A DNA stretch of 64,000 nt from Coturnix japonica (lineage: Eukaryota; Chordata; Aves; Galliformes; Phasianidae): positions 165,810,441 through 165,874,440 of the forward strand of contig NC_029516.1 of assembly GCF_001577835.2 (NCBI RefSeq), in the 5' to 3' direction. The position numbers and the translations under genes are program-made. Shown one piece after another: positions 34,849 through 49,800 of this stretch. The stretch's first letter is position 1; every line of letters starts with the position of its first letter. The notes beneath the pieces are model-generated. The model was given only the letters and a program-made list of their open reading frames with translations. It made no database searches and was not told the origin of the DNA.

Positions 34849-37800
34849 GTAGCGGGGGGCACGGCCCTGAGGGAGGAGGGGAAGCGGGGGGTGTTCGATG
34901 GAGAAGGGTCGGGGGGTCGGAGCGGGGCTGTGGGGGGCACAGAACCGTGGGGGGGGGCTGGTGGTGCCTCCCTGGGCTCCTTGGGCTGCCTACAAACCTT
35001 ATGGGGTTCATCCAAAGCAGCTCGCAGATCTCCGGGAATCAAAGCTTTAAAAACCCATATGAAATCACCCACCCGAAAAGGTGTGAGCGCAGCCCCCGTT
35101 CCGAGCAGCTCCTCCGACCCCCCGCCGCCCCGTCGAGGTGCGCCAATGAATTAAAAGCGCTGAGCTGTGCAAAAGAAACCGACTCGAAACAGGGAGCGAC
35201 TCCGATTCAAACCACTCTGGATTCATCCATCCGAAACGCCGTGAGAGTCTCCTAAGTCTGAGAGCTCAAATATTTGCGCTCTTTGTCCGAAATCTGTTTT
35301 TCTTCCTCTGTTGCTCAGGCTAAGTGCCAATCAAAGTTGTTTTTCCAGCCTCTCTTCCCTGCAGTACGAGCTCCTTTTCTTTATTGAAGGGTTTGGTTTT
35401 TGGAGGACAGGAGGTGTGTTTTTAAGGGCTGGGGGAGGAGGGATGTTACAGCCCGGTCGGAGGGTGAATTAGATCTCAGAAATGGTGTTTCTAAGCTGTT
35501 TGAATGGAAAGAGGGGGAAAAAAAAAATCTTATTAAATGTGCGTGCTTGGTATGCGCGGTTATTTTTTCCATAAACTCTTGGATCATGTTACGGCTGATA
35601 CTCGGTGCTGGGCTCTGAGCTCAGCCTGCAAGAAATGCGATGGATCAGAGCTGCACATCGGCAGCTTAACTGTTTCCTAGCAGGGTCGAACCCCCCCCCA
35701 CCTCCCCTTGGGCTGCAGTGCTGCCTTTTGGGGCTGCAGTGACCCAAAGAGAGGAGTCCTGTGGGGTTTTAAGCCCCAAACGGCTCCAGATCTGCCATAA
35801 GCAGTGCCAGATACAGTGGAGAAAGCAGGGAGGGAGTGCGCTGCCTTCTGCCAGATCATCAAAACGTTTTGTTGACAAATAAAAGTGGTGCTTGGCAGCT
35901 CCGGCATGTCTGAAATGAAAATGAAATGATTAAGTTGCTCTTGGTTTTCTGAAGCTGCAACTCAACGCCGTGCTGGGTAGGGCTTGTTTTGTGTGTTGCT
36001 TTGATACTGGGGGGGTGGGTTAGGAGTAGGATTTGTGGTCCAGGTAACAGGAAACTTACCCAGATGAGGTGTTTTTCAGTAATTAGGGAGGATAACAGTG
36101 ATAGGACGAGAGGGAATGGTGTTAAACTGAAAGAGGGGAGATTTAGTTTGGATGTTAGGAGAAAATCCTTTGCTTAGAGAGAAGTGAGGCTCTGGCACAG
36201 CTGCCCATAGAGCTGTGGTGCCCCATCCCTGGAGGTGCTCAAGGCCAGGTTGGATGGGCCCTGGGCAGCCTGAGCTGGTGGGGACAACCAGCCCATGGCA
36301 GGGGTTGGGGTTAGATGGTCTTAAAGATCCCCTCCAGCCTCAACCATTCTATGGTTCTGTGGTAGTGACTGTATGGCAAAGCTTAGGAACCTGCCCTAGT
36401 TTGTTCACAGTCGCATAAACTGCAGCAAAACTGGGGGAAGAAAAGAGAAGGCCCACGAAACCCAGCCTGTTCCTTGAGATACGTGTTGGGCCTGCATTGG
36501 TTGCACCAGGACATGCTTGCATCTGTTTTTTTTAGGCAGGGCAGTAAACATAGGAGCAGAAAGCTGCTGACTCCATCTGTAATCATTTAGAAGCTGGTAT
36601 AGTAAAATCACTGTAAGTTTTAACCTTTTGCACTTAGTTGGCAAGCCTACAAGTAGCAAGCAGGGAGAAAACAACAGGGCTTAGTGGAAGTGAGATGCAG
36701 ATTTGACCCGAGACTCAGAGTAATAATCTTCAGATAAGTGCTGCCTCATCTGTTCTTTTGATGGTGTTTTTTATTTATTTATTTTTTTTTTAAAGCTCAT
36801 GTGATATATGCTGGAAGGATGATTGGCCTTAAAATGTGCTGAGTCTCTTCTGCCCTCCTCAGTCTCAGGCCTTTATCTGGAGGCAGTCGGTGATAGGTGA
36901 GGCTGTTCTAGACTGAGTGAGCTTGGTGGAAAGGCAGTCAAGGCTAATGCTGTGATTCAGCTTAAATAGAGCAAAACTAGGTGGACAGTTGTCATTTGTG
37001 AACGTGGCGAGCAGGCTTTTTAACTAAAATGTTGTGTTTTGGTATATGGTGAGGCACATAAGCACATAAAGTGGTATGGGGGTGCTGGAGCCAAGCGTTT
37101 CATAGAGGTGGCTGAGAGCTATTGCTGTCACTGTGACCCATGTGGTCATTAGATCTGGACATGGAAAGTCCTCAGCTGTGTTTGGTAAGGGAGCAGGCAA
37201 GGGCTGCAGCTTGTTCCAAGCCACAAGGGTGCACACAAGAGGGGCTCAGTAATCCTTTGGACAAATAACTGCCTCGGGAAGGCTTTGTGCAGTAAGCAGA
37301 GAGTCTTCAGGGGGTGGAAAAACTCCAACACATCAGGAAATGTGAGAACAGGGAGAATTCACCAATTGGTGGCAACACATAGATAGCAAAAGGATCTTTG
37401 TGTGTGTAAGTACAGGTTGAAAAGAAGATGAATTAAGAGTGGTCCCAGGTTTAAATACTTGTTTTGTGCCAGGTGGCAGTGAGGGAGATGGAGGGCAGTG
37501 CTGGGCAGCTGGGGGGAGGCCTGCTTAGTCGGCCTGAGCCCATCTCCCTCCTGGTGTCCTGGGAGAGCTCTCAAATCCCAAATCTGTTCCCTTTTTTTTT
37601 TCCACAAACCTGCCAAATGTGGGTGATCGTCTGGGAGGAAAATAGCACTGAATGTGAGGGATGGAATTTTCCATGCCCTGCATCCCCCATGCCAGTCTCC
37701 TTCAACACAACTCTCAGCAATAGGCAAGTTACTAGAAGTGATGTAGAAGGAAAAGCATACAGATAAATGAAAAATGCATGTGATACCGCCAAAGTAGGTC

Positions 37801-40800
37801 ACACTAGACTTAAATCGTAGCCTTCTGCTGGTGAGATCTGCTGTAGTGTCCTCTTCTGAGAGCTGCAGATTGACTGAAACTAGATCTCATTCATTAAACA
37901 TCTGAAGTAACATCACAGGCCAAATTTCTGGCTTTGCCAGCAAGACAGCTGGAGTTGGATGTTGTTCTCAACAGCAGAAAGTTTAAATAGGTTTGAAAAG
38001 CATTGGGGTGAATTTGTGACCAAAAAATTGAAGAAGACTTGTCAATAGTATGTGGTAACTCTACAGAGTGATGCTGTAAGCTTTGCTGGCTGCTGCCCAT
38101 CAGCTTTGCCAGCACTGTGGGCACTGCAGACCTGTGGTCTGACACATTGTGTCTGCTTTTCTGTTCTATAGTGAGCAGAGGGGTGGTGGGGCTGGGGATG
38201 GTGGTGGGCCGCAGTGATAGGTGCCTGATGTTGGCTTTTCAAGTAGGTCGCTTTCAATTCTAATGTAGTTTAACACTTGATGGAAGTGTGACCATTTCTC
38301 AGATACACAAGAGCTGGAAGTAGTAACTACTGTCCATCTGGGAAAGAGCAGACTGTTTCACTGCAAGCTGGAAGACCTTGAGCAGCAGAGCACTTAGAGC
38401 TGGCGTGGGATGGTCATAAATACATTTAGGATGGAAAATTCAGTGTCCAGGGCTGTGAGGCTTTGGAAGAGTTTGTTCTAGGTCTAGACTGTCAAAAATA
38501 CACCTGCTTTTAAGATAGAAGGTGCTGTGAACGTCATTAAATGCTGTAGTGCTAACAATAGCGCTGGCCTAGACTCAGCGAGTTGAGGTCACGTCAAGAA
38601 AAAAAAGAAAGAGGAGGGAGACTTTCATTCACATTATTGTTTCACGTGGGTGAATAAGAAAATAGCCCCAAAATGAACAAAAATAGTCTGATGTCAGGTC
38701 TCAGAAGCTCAGGTAAGTGAAAATGCATGTCACCATGAGTCAAGGAGGTGCTGTCATCTGTTCTGTAGAAATAAGAAGGCCTCTCAAGGACGTCTCAACT
38801 ATTTTAAGGAAAGCCAGTCTGGTTCAGTGTCTTCTGAACAGAACTGAAGCTGCTTTGCCTTTGCTTGAAAAACACCTCTGGTTTCCCATGATGCAGCATC
38901 TTCACGTTCTGTGGTTCATTACTTAGGTACTGTGTGTGGTTGGTGTTGGATAACTGACCGTGATGCTTGACAGAGCATCTTACTTTGTAAATCTGAACAA
39001 CGTCCGCTGTAGTTTTAGGCTGCTCTTGGTCACACTGTAGTAATCTTAACTCATGGTTGCCATGTAGGCAGCTTTAGGCCTATGGTGGGCTTCTTTCTAA
39101 AGAAGTTCTCACAATAATTTGCAGTCTTTGGCAAGAGCAAACTCTTTATTGAATTTGGTTGTAGTGACTGTGTTATCTGTGACATGATGTGTGCTTGGTC
39201 TTCAGTCCCTTGGAGTAGAGCTGGGGAGTAACCAGTTCAGGTCACTCCAGTGCTGAGCCCACCTGAACGACTATGGGCAGAGATGGGAAACGTGGTCTGT
39301 GTGGGTTCAAAATGTAAAAACCAGGCTCTTGAGGCAATTAGCAAGACCCTCACCCTCATCATTTGGTCCTGTTTTCCTGGAAGGAGTGGCTTAAAAAAGA
39401 ATAAACAAACCCTTTACTTACCAAGATTCATCCCTTCAGAACATATGTCCAGTGAGTCCAGTGATTATTGATTTCTGTCTTCCATTCTCACAAGTCTTAT
39501 AGTGATTTCTATCTTTTTAGAATCTGACCCCTAAAAATGTTTCTCTTGTCTGTCTTTGTTAATTATTAGCTTTGGTGTCTGGAATTGGAGAGCAGTGCTG
39601 CTTCTTTAGCATGTCTGCTGATATCTTGTCACCACAAAACCAGTGACAAGACTTGTATGTACTGCGCTCATGTAGAACAGTCACTGTTATTTGAAAAGGT
39701 GAAAAAGAAAGGAAATGTATTCTCTGAATTACAGGGAACTGATGGAGGCAGGAGGGGGAAGAGAGTGGGGAGGAGGATTGTCTTCAAAGGAAACCTTGAG
39801 GTTTAGTGTTGAGAGCAAGTTGGCCAAGTGTGGAGGTTGTCCTCTGTTAAGACTTACTGTTGCTGGTAGGAGTGGTGCCTTATGTTAGCCAAATCGCAGG
39901 CTGTGGTTTGGAGATGTGGATTCTGTGAGCATTTGCTTTAAATTTATGCATATTACTTAATTAGTGCTTCAAATTTCATGTGTCTTTAAATGATGATGTT
40001 TTAAAATCTCAAAGAGAGAGAGATGGCTTGTTAAGCATCCTTGGTTTTTCCTCTCATGTTGGCAAGGGAGATGTTGATACTCGCTTGGTTCTTTATTTGA
40101 CTATTTTTTTCTGGCTAGAAAGATTTGAGAGAGAAGATAGCGGCATAATTCTCTGGTTTTGCTTAGCTAGGGGAGTTTGTTTGGAGATCTTATTATCAGA
40201 TTTCCATTTCCAGGGCTGGAGAGTAAGAATGGATTGCAGTTTGCTTGGCCAGACTTGAATATTGGCTTTTGCCTAAGTGGGTCAGGATAGATTGGGGGGA
40301 AGAGTGATGTTTCCAGTAGAAAAGAGATTCAAATTGTCAGGAGGGAGACCTTCATTAATGAGAAATGGCACATCATCAGCTTCGGAAAAGTCTGTATGGA
40401 AATAATTCATGCTATTTAATTTCTCTGTTCTTTGCAGGTGTTCCAGATTGTATGCAGAGGTCCTTCCTATTGTTTTCTCAACATTGTAGCCTGGTAGTCT
40501 GTGCCTTTTAAGTAGAAGCTATAGGGAGTGTGATGTAGATGACTCAAATATGTTCTAAATATTTTATATAGTACATACATTATATAAAATATAAGAATAT
40601 CGTTGATGTGTGGATATTCTTGGCAAACAGTTCTTTTCTGTTTCCTGTTTATCAGTCAGTGCATTGAATGCATTAGTGGTGTTTCAACAAATTGTATGGG
40701 ATTCTCTTTCTGACACCTTGGGCAAACTGGTGTTACTGATCATAAGGGAGACTGTGATCAAGAACTATTAATTTCAAGTGTCTCTCTTAACCACTGGTTT

Positions 40801-43800
40801 CTGGATTTTATTATAGGATACTTCTTGCATATCAGACATTGGGTAACTATTGGCTGGGACAAAATACCAGTGTAGGTGAGAGTTAATGTTGGGTATTTAG
40901 GATGCTGGGAAACGAATTGCTTTGCTCTTGGTATAGACTGTTATCAGTCGTTGACTCATTTAAACATCTTCATTTTTGCATCGTATTTAAGTTGAGAGTT
41001 AGGTGATCAGAAGTGTAGGGTTTTTTCTGCTAGGGTGTTGTGTTTGTGACAACTGTGGTCTTAACCATATGCAAGTCAGGGAGGGCTAAGCAGAGTGTAA
41101 GTGATGGCAGTCAGGGTTGGAGATGGAAATGGGTGCACTCATTCTGGAAAAGCATCTTACATCTTTCCAAATGTCCCTGGTTACCTGAATTAGATAAAGT
41201 AGATACAACCTCCTGATTAAACATCTGTTTTCTTTCTTGTTAATGACTCCTGTATTTCTCTCAAGGTAAGCACCTAGTTTTCATACAGCAGCTAAGTAGT
41301 GACTCAAGGCTGCATGCAGTTCCTTTCCTTGGGCACTGTGTGGAAAAAACTAATAATTTTAGAAAAATAAGAAGTATTCTTGGCTCTGTGTCTTATAAAT
41401 AGGCTGGAAGCAGAGAGGATAAGCCTGCATCACACAAGTGAGTTCCCCACGGACTTGCTCCATATTGTGTGGTTAATGCATGGACCACCCTTAGAGCTGT
41501 GTTTTAAGTCTTCCAACATATCAAGTGTTAGGTTAACACATATGAAAGCCAGGAGAGACCACATTCTTAAGGTTTATGTGGAACCATAGATTTCTGAACC
41601 CTCTTAAAGCACTGAAGACATTCGGAAGATTACTGTGAACCCAAATTTTCATCTATTTGGAGTGAGTAATGAACTCATAAATACATTTAATATATTGATT
41701 GCACTTCACAATCAAAATACACAGTTTGCATCTGTTTCGCAGAGTATTGAATTAGAACTCAATTTTGACATGGAACCAGAGAGGACTCTACATTCTTTCA
41801 GTTAAGGGATACTTCTAGAAGATTCTTTCTTAAAAGGGGATAAAGATGTTATTATAAGGTCTTAGAAGGGAATAAATAACATTTCCACATGCAGATGAAC
41901 ATTAAGTGTGACTCGGGGATAGGTAGCTTGGGAATTAAGGAGTTTACACTGCTGAGCTACTCCACAGAACCAAAGTCAGAGTTATGCTGATGGTATGAAG
42001 CGCTCTGTCTTGGTGTAAATTGTTCTTAGAGCTCTGCTTTATTACTGTGCTGGATTTGCTTTTGCTGATACTGACAAAACAATTGAAAGCCAGCATATGT
42101 TCTCTCTTCTATATGAGTTGTGCAGTTAAAATTATTAAGTAAGATGCTACCTTAACAGCAGTGAAGCTAATTCAATTCAAAAGCATGTGCTTGTAAATAT
42201 GTTTAATATCTCCTGCTTTAGCATGTGGCAAAGGGAACGTAGCTATATTATTGACTGAATATTTCTGGAGGTGTCTTGGCCAGATGGTATTAAATCTGTT
42301 TTAATGTAATTATCTCTATTAACTGAAAAAAGAAAATTAAAAGAAAATATTCTCTTGGAGTTGATTGACGTTCCTCTCAGTAAAGCTCCTTCATTGCTGA
42401 TTAGAGGTGTGGAAAGAGTAATTTGTTCATGCGTTTAGAAATTTGATTAGACCTCTAATGAAACGGAGCACCCACACACTGTCTAAATATTCTACCTGAC
42501 ACCAGTTGGATCTCATCCACGTTGGAAGAACCCTTGAAGTGTTGCAGTACTACAGTATGTTTTGCGTCTTGAAATCAACTGCCTTCATGCAAATACCCAC
42601 TGGGTGTCCAACCAGCAGGGTGAACCTCGACCCTTCTTGGAAATCAGCATCAGGATTTGATTATTCTTCTGAGCGCTCATTGCCTTACTGCAATAATAAC
42701 CAGAAAACGCGAACAAACCGTTCAGTTACATTAGTAGTTTAATTTTGCCACATGATGTTACTGGGGGAAGACTGAGCAAGGCTGTAACATGAGGGGGGAT
42801 CGTTTAAGTAGAGCCTGTTCTAAGATAAGCAACTCTTACTCCAGCAATTTAAAACTTGCATTCTGACTTTGGTGTGGGTGCTCCACAGGTAGTTGGAAGA
42901 AAGGGTGTGTTGGTTGTAAAGGTCAACTGCAGCTTTATTAAAGAGTGAAGGAACCTGCAGGCTGCCTTCTCGTTCTTCAGAGGAGATGGAGCCATGTACG
43001 TGTTAGATGTGAGCGGGGGACAGGTGGAAAGAGAGCAGTCTTCAGCCATGCTGGAGCAATTTCTCACCCACAGCTTTGAAAAGCAAAATGAGAATGGAGG
43101 CAGAAGGAGGGTTTCCCTCCATGCCCCTGTTCTTTAGGCGACTTATGCAAAAGATATTTTAGATAAAGCTGTAGTTCCTTGACCTATTTATCCAACAGAA
43201 ACTTGCAGTACAAGCAAGAGCAGTTTGACTATGCAGTGCTCTTTTATATGGGACACTCCTTTGGTTTAAGCTGTGCCTCATGAATACTTAAAGGCAGCAT
43301 CCAGCCATCCAACATGACTAATGTTTCTTGGTTTAGAAGCTAGGCCTATAACTTCATATTTCTTAGAAAACTTGGAATACCCACTGCATGGTCTGATTTC
43401 TGTCCACACAGAGGTGAGCTGGGTGCAAGTAAAGGCTGCCAACCTCTTAGGAGCTGGGCCTACTCCAGTACTAGGGTTTTGGTTTGGTTACTTCATACAG
43501 AAAGAGGGCATGTGGACTGGAACGGAATAGAAGACCTCAGTAGACAACACGTGTTGACCACTCTTCCATCCCTACATGAAAGGGCACAGAATAAGTAGCT
43601 TTATCATTTCTGCAGGACGTGCTGGTGTTTTTTTACAGTCATTAAATCACTAAAATGCAGCCAAAAGTCCTCTTAGTGGAAGTATAGGCAGTAATCTGAG
43701 GAGACGATGGAGCCCATCAGCTCTGAGGTTGGAGATGAATCTGAAGTTCTGCCATCTGGTTGGCTACAGAGAGCAGCAGAGCTCATCAGTTCTGGGACAC

Positions 43801-46800
43801 GTGCTTATGTTTAGGCACGCTGCATTTTCTATACCAATTATGAATCTTCGTTTTTGAAAATCAGCATCTCTTTCACGCTTTGGCAGGAAAACAGAAGCTG
43901 TATAGCTTAGGTTGTTACTGCCACCAGCTCAGCTCAGCTGTGTTAAGTCAGCGTGCTGTGGAGATGGTGTCTCAGCAGTGACTCACTCTGGTAAGACCTA
44001 GCTTAAGATGGAAAAAGAGGAAGAAACTGGGAACTGCTTTACTGCAAGTAGTTACAGTCACTCCAGCAAGTTGGTGGTTTCCAGTTGTGCTACTGTGATG
44101 AAGCCTGTGCTTGGTATAGGTAACAGCTCCTTCTGAAGAATAAGTAGGAGTCAACTAATCAAAAAGCCCTAAAGCCCCTGTGTTAGACAGCAAGGTGCTT
44201 GCTCTTGGTTAGGTTACCTTCCTGCCATCTTTTCCCTATAGGATTTCAGTAGCTTGGGTTTTGGGAAGAGACAGAAATGCTGTTCTTGCTGCCAGGGAGA
44301 TTCTGTATTTCATCTGGCATGTTCTTTCTGTTTGAGTCATGGACCAAATTGAAATGGCAGAACTCCTGAAAGCAGGAGGACATTGTTCCTGTTGGGCATC
44401 CACGGGGAATATCCTTTTCCAGACAGAGCTGGGAGAGCAGCATCAGTGTTTCTTACGTTATTTGAATTCTAACAAAGATGCTCAACAGTCATCAATTGTA
44501 AATGAGCATTGGACTGAGAAACTGGTGCTGAGGGGGTTTCTCATTGTTACAAAAGCTTTTCAGTGGATTAACTTATGAAATTCTGTGGGTCATGTTAACA
44601 TTTCACTCAGTGGAATTTTAAGGAACCATAGCCACGAGTTCTGTTTCCTGTAAACTACAAAATTTATGTCAGCCTTGTATGTTAAAATTGTTTTATGCTG
44701 GCTTGCATTCTGATGGTAACAGCTTAGCTGGAGGCCTTCATGGTTAGGTAGCATAGCCAAAGTCTGTTTGTATTCTTCCAGGTACATATCAATCTGAACA
44801 AACCTCCTATCAGTGGGTACAGAGTGCACATATCTATTTTCTTCCTGCTTTAACTCTTCAGTTTTTTCTTCACTTTTTTGGAAGTCTAAATGGATGTCAC
44901 TTCTGACAATGTTTAATACCGCTTCATTCATTTCTCTTCTGTTAGCTCTGGTGATTTGCTTCTGAACCCACACAAACTCTAGGGCTCCACAGACTCTTAC
45001 AGCAGGGATTTCCATGCCTTAGCTGTGGTTGAAGAGTTTCACTACTGTTATTTGGCCTTCTCATCTGTGAATTGCTTTGAATCCCAGTTCTCTTTGGACT
45101 GTGGCAGCCAGGAGGCCATTGAGTCAAATATCTTGATGTGCATCTGACAATAATAAGCACAACATTTCAGTTTCTTTCCAAGACCCAAGCTACTGAACTC
45201 CTACATGGAAAGATGGCAGGAAGGTAACCTAGCTAAGCACATCTCCCTCTTTGTAATGGTGTGGATGAGAGGATTTGTTTTTCCTTGAGTCTTGAGATAG
45301 TTCTTGCACATAGATTTAAAATAACTCGTATGATCATTTTGCACATAAAATTTGTGGGGAAAAAAAAGGTAGTTTGAAAAGCCATGTTTCTGCCATCTGT
45401 GTGACTTTCCTCTGTCTCGGAATAGATTGAGTTTTATATAGTACCTGGTAAGTGAAAGCGTTTTTCTGCAGCAGCATATTCTGGGACACCGTTTATTTTC
45501 TCTGGAATACCTTTTTATCCTGCTGCAAGTACTGCAAGGACACAGAGTCACCAAGGGGGAGTTTTGGCAGGGACACACCAGGAGCTTATTGCTGGATTCT
45601 GCAGTTTTACCACCTCCTTGAGATGGAGATCCGTGATACATTGCAGGTAATGAACGCTGCTTTACAAGAGCATCAGCCAGCACAGCCTTGTTACTTCAAA
45701 TAATCTGTCAACTCAGTGGTTGAAGCTGGGGAGGAAGCAATTTCAGCGAGGTAGTGCAGAGGTCAGAGCCCAGCTTGTTCACACCCTGCAACTGCAGAGA
45801 GATTGGGATGCTAATCAGAGGAGGATATTGTTGTTATTTTTTCCATTAAAGTGCAAAGATAGGACCTCGAGGTCTGTTCACAGTGAGTATGGTGCTCTTT
45901 TGTTGAAGCTGTTTGGCTTCACTGCCTAAACTTTGTCTCTCTGTCCTTTGCTGTAATGAAATGATGGCATTGCCAAAAGAGAAAAGGTGACAGAATGTGG
46001 CCTAGATGCCAAGTTCTGAACAGGTCTTCCAGTCTGTTCTTATGGCAGCTCCCAGTGAGGTGCACCTTCCTCAAAGTCCTTCTTGATGATGAGCTCTGCT
46101 GAAGTGCTGCAGTGTTTGACGATGTTCCAACATGGACCTCAAAGCCTCTTAAAGGTTTTCTTTCAGATTCATCATTGGAGCATTTTGATGTTTGCTGCCC
46201 TTATATTAATCAGCTTTCAAACATTTTAGCATGTTTGAAATCCAGTTTAAAACAAGTCAGCCTCTTACTTCACAGGAGAAGGATGCTGTTATTGATTTAC
46301 GGTATGGATGAATACCATTCAGCTTTACTTGCTTACAGGGCACGCATTTCCAGACAATACTTCTATTAAGAATTAAGCAGAGCATTCTTAGGAAGCAGTC
46401 CTGGCTGGGTTACGCAGCAGATTTACATGACCTTGGGCATCTTTCTTTCTCTCTTCTTTTAATGTCCACCAGTTATGCCTCTCCAATTGGCAGCACACCC
46501 AATGACTGTGCGTGCATTTATGAATTGCAGTATTTAACTGTTCAATTACTGCATGCTAAAGATAATGTGATATCTATCGGTGGTTAATTTAGGCATTAAT
46601 TCGGGCCTGCTGAAGCAGCTGCCGCTTATCTTCATGTTCTGTCGAACGTTTGTTCTACCCGTTGGCCATCCCAGATAAACCGCTGATGTTTTCCACTGTA
46701 ACTTTTGCCCTTGATGCCTGATGCTGCTGATACAGAACATGCTCTTCTGCCAAGCTGGTGGGATTTTGAGTCATCCTGACCATCACAAGATGATCTTCTG

Positions 46801-49800
46801 TCCTGAGGGTGTTTTCTGGGTAGCATACAAACCTCCAGTATTGGGTGTGCAGGGAGGGAAGGAGGCACGGCTGCCTCGTCTGCTCCTTCAAGGACTGCTT
46901 AGAGGGGAGTTTTATTGCTTTATATTTTTTCTTTTCTGCTTGGTGGCTGCATTTGACCAGTAGATCACTTTGGTAGCAGTGCAAGTCTTGCCTCTTAGCA
47001 ATGGATTTCTGTTGACCTACAAGAGGAAAAGCAGATCGTGCTGTGACAAAGTTCAGTTCATCCCGAGTTGGACATCAGCTTTCTTTTTGGATTGCAAACA
47101 GCATCCAGCTGGCAAATTGATTTGAATGCCAATGTTTGGTTAGTTTTGGTATCAGATAATGACTGCAGCATGCATAATTACTTTTATTTTGAGGTTTGCC
47201 TTAAAATAGATGGAAGTGAATCTCTAGCAGCGAGTAAACTGAACAATCTGGCTCTGTTAAGAATGTTTAGGCTTGGTTATTGGCCTCCTGAAGAAATCTT
47301 CTCATTGATGGTTTTCCATTTTTTGGGTCAGGAGCACTACTTTCTTAAGTAGATGTGTGCTCTACGCTATAGTTACATCATAATTAAGTTATAGATATGT
47401 CTTTTACGTGATATATTCAGTTTGGCTTCATAGATAAATGCTTTGCAGCAAACTTGTTACTCTGATGTTTGCCTTGGAGTCATTGCCTGTTAGATTCCAG
47501 TTGCAGTTGAACATTCATTTTGGTTAATAGCTGTAAATAACTTGGAAACTACCTCCAGCATAGAAGTGGTGTTACAGCACAAGTGGGACTAAGAGAGGAA
47601 GTAGATGTAGGTAGGCTTTCTTATAAAAAAGGATGTAGATTTTTCTGCCAGTAACTGCATGTTCACTTGTGAGTTTTTCTGCTATAGGTTGACCATACTG
47701 GGTATCTTTCAGAGACTGACCAACTCCTCTTGAATTTCTGCCGCATGGCCATCCGTCTTGGGTTGGGTAGAAATTGCTGCCCTTTGGTTTCTAATTAGTG
47801 TGGACGGTGTTCTTAATAGCTGGTACAGGGATGAGAACTTGGGATAGGCTTCCTTTTATTGTACCAAATCCAAATGGGCTGTAACCTGTTAGCAAAGCAA
47901 AAGCCTCCACATCAATTGTACTGCACTGGCTCCCTTCCCAGCTCCTTGAACCACTCCATCGGCTGTGAGGCATAAAGACAGTGAATTCTTAACACTAAGG
48001 GTGGCCTTTAAGTATTTTGAAATGCTGTTCCATGGGGAAATATATATATATATGTGTGTGTGTGTATAATATATATATATGTATTTCTTAGAGTTTGACT
48101 TCCTCTGCAGATTTTCATCTTTATTGCTTAGCTTGCTTTTTGGAATTGTACATTCTGTTAAGAGGAAGAAAGCGTTGCAAAACCACTTGAAATGCCATTA
48201 ACAAATGACTGTAGGCCAAGTCTTCTACTTTGTGGACTCTAACCTTTTGACATTGCCTCCACTGAATATCGCTTGTATTAATTCTGGACATAGTCCTAAA
48301 TTTAACCCATTTTAGGAATGGGTCAGTCCTAAAGATAAGTTCCACACAGTCAGCAAGCGATGTTGTGTGTTTTTTGTGTTCAAATTATTCCTCTTCACAT
48401 TTTCTCTTAGGCCTTCTGGCTTGTTTTCTATTCTTGTTTCTCTTTACAGAAATTGCTTTGAGAAATAGAGCAGCACGTTTATGCTTCTAATGTGCATCCA
48501 CATTTTTGGAGCTGCAATTGAGTTTGACATGACTTGCAGATACCTTCTGGAGTGTAGAGCTCCTGATTTTGACACGTTAAATGCCACAAACAGATTTCAT
48601 TTCTTAAAACATGATGCACCAGTGAATGCCATTAAATTTCAAAATGACACAGCTTTGTGTAAGTTTGTTTTTTGTCTTTGTCAATTAGAATCTCAGACAG
48701 GTGAACTGTGTCTGTCTCTCCTTTCAGTCAGCAAGACTGTACATAGTTTTCAGTATTACATTAATTCTCTCTAAATCCATGAGAAGTATACATGTATTCA
48801 ATACATCCAGTAAGTAGGAAGAGATGGTAGGATCCAGTGTGGAGGTAAGGTCTTAACCAGAAGCAGCAAGTAATGCTGCCTGTGCCATGTGAACTAAAAT
48901 GTGTTTGTATACACAAAGCTGAATCCAAAAAGCAGAGTTCTGCAGCATCAAGACTGAGATTGAACGAATGTATTCAGCCCCAAACAAGGAGTCCTAAGCC
49001 CATTTCCCCACTTGTATCTCCAGTACTCAAACACCCAGTGCAGCCAGCCAGGCTCAGCAGCAGCATTGAACTGCACTCTGTGTCCCATAGCTAGTACCAC
49101 AATGCTCAGTGTAAGCACTGGGTACCGTTTAAGATACCTGAGAGTATCCACGGGGGCTAATGGGTATGGTATGGACCTGTGGGAAGCTCATTTTGGCATG
49201 GTGGTTGTGTGCCAGGCAGGAGACCCCAAGGACACTTGAGTGGCCCTTAGTTCTGCTTTTTAGTGCTGCCACATTTGCTCTTGCTGTCTGCTGGGAAAAG
49301 AGTTGAGGCTCCTTGCTGAAATGGAGCCATCTCAGTGTAGGTGTCCTAATGAAGGACTCGGCTTCAGGTTATTTCCTTGGATGCTTCTGTGTGTTGTAAG
49401 GAAAGAGATACAAGAAAACATTCAAAAATGCTATCAAGAAGGAGGAATAGATGAAGCTTATGGCTGGATGATGCTGCTGCATCCAAGACTGAGTGACTAT
49501 CAATAAAAATTGAGCCCAGGAAGCTATTAGAAAACTCGTATTGAGTTGGCTACAAGTGCTGACCAAGAGCTGAAGCGTTTTGTTAATGCCATAAATGATT
49601 ACTTTTCAGAGCAGCAAGTCTTGGTACTTGGGAGATGCAGCTGTAGTATTACTGGGAGATAACCCACTAAATTATTTTTCTTTTCAAAGAGCGGCCTTCT
49701 GAATAGTAGCTATTGAGATGGAATAATGAGAAAATGTATTACTCCATCCTTGAAGATCTCAGAGAGAAAACGAGAAATGCTCTTGACTGGATAATGTCAA

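Noticed and set aside
34491-35255. 254-codon plus-strand open frame across the SESN3 promoter and exon 1
   Set aside because: Its frame differs from SESN3, it is very GC-rich and low in complexity, and it reads through the exon 1 donor. Explained by base composition.
44590-45683. Two minus-strand open frames (141 and 160 codons) in SESN3 intron 1
   Set aside because: No familiar motif, no shared frame and no splice or poly(A) context. A few frames of this length are expected by chance in 64 kb.
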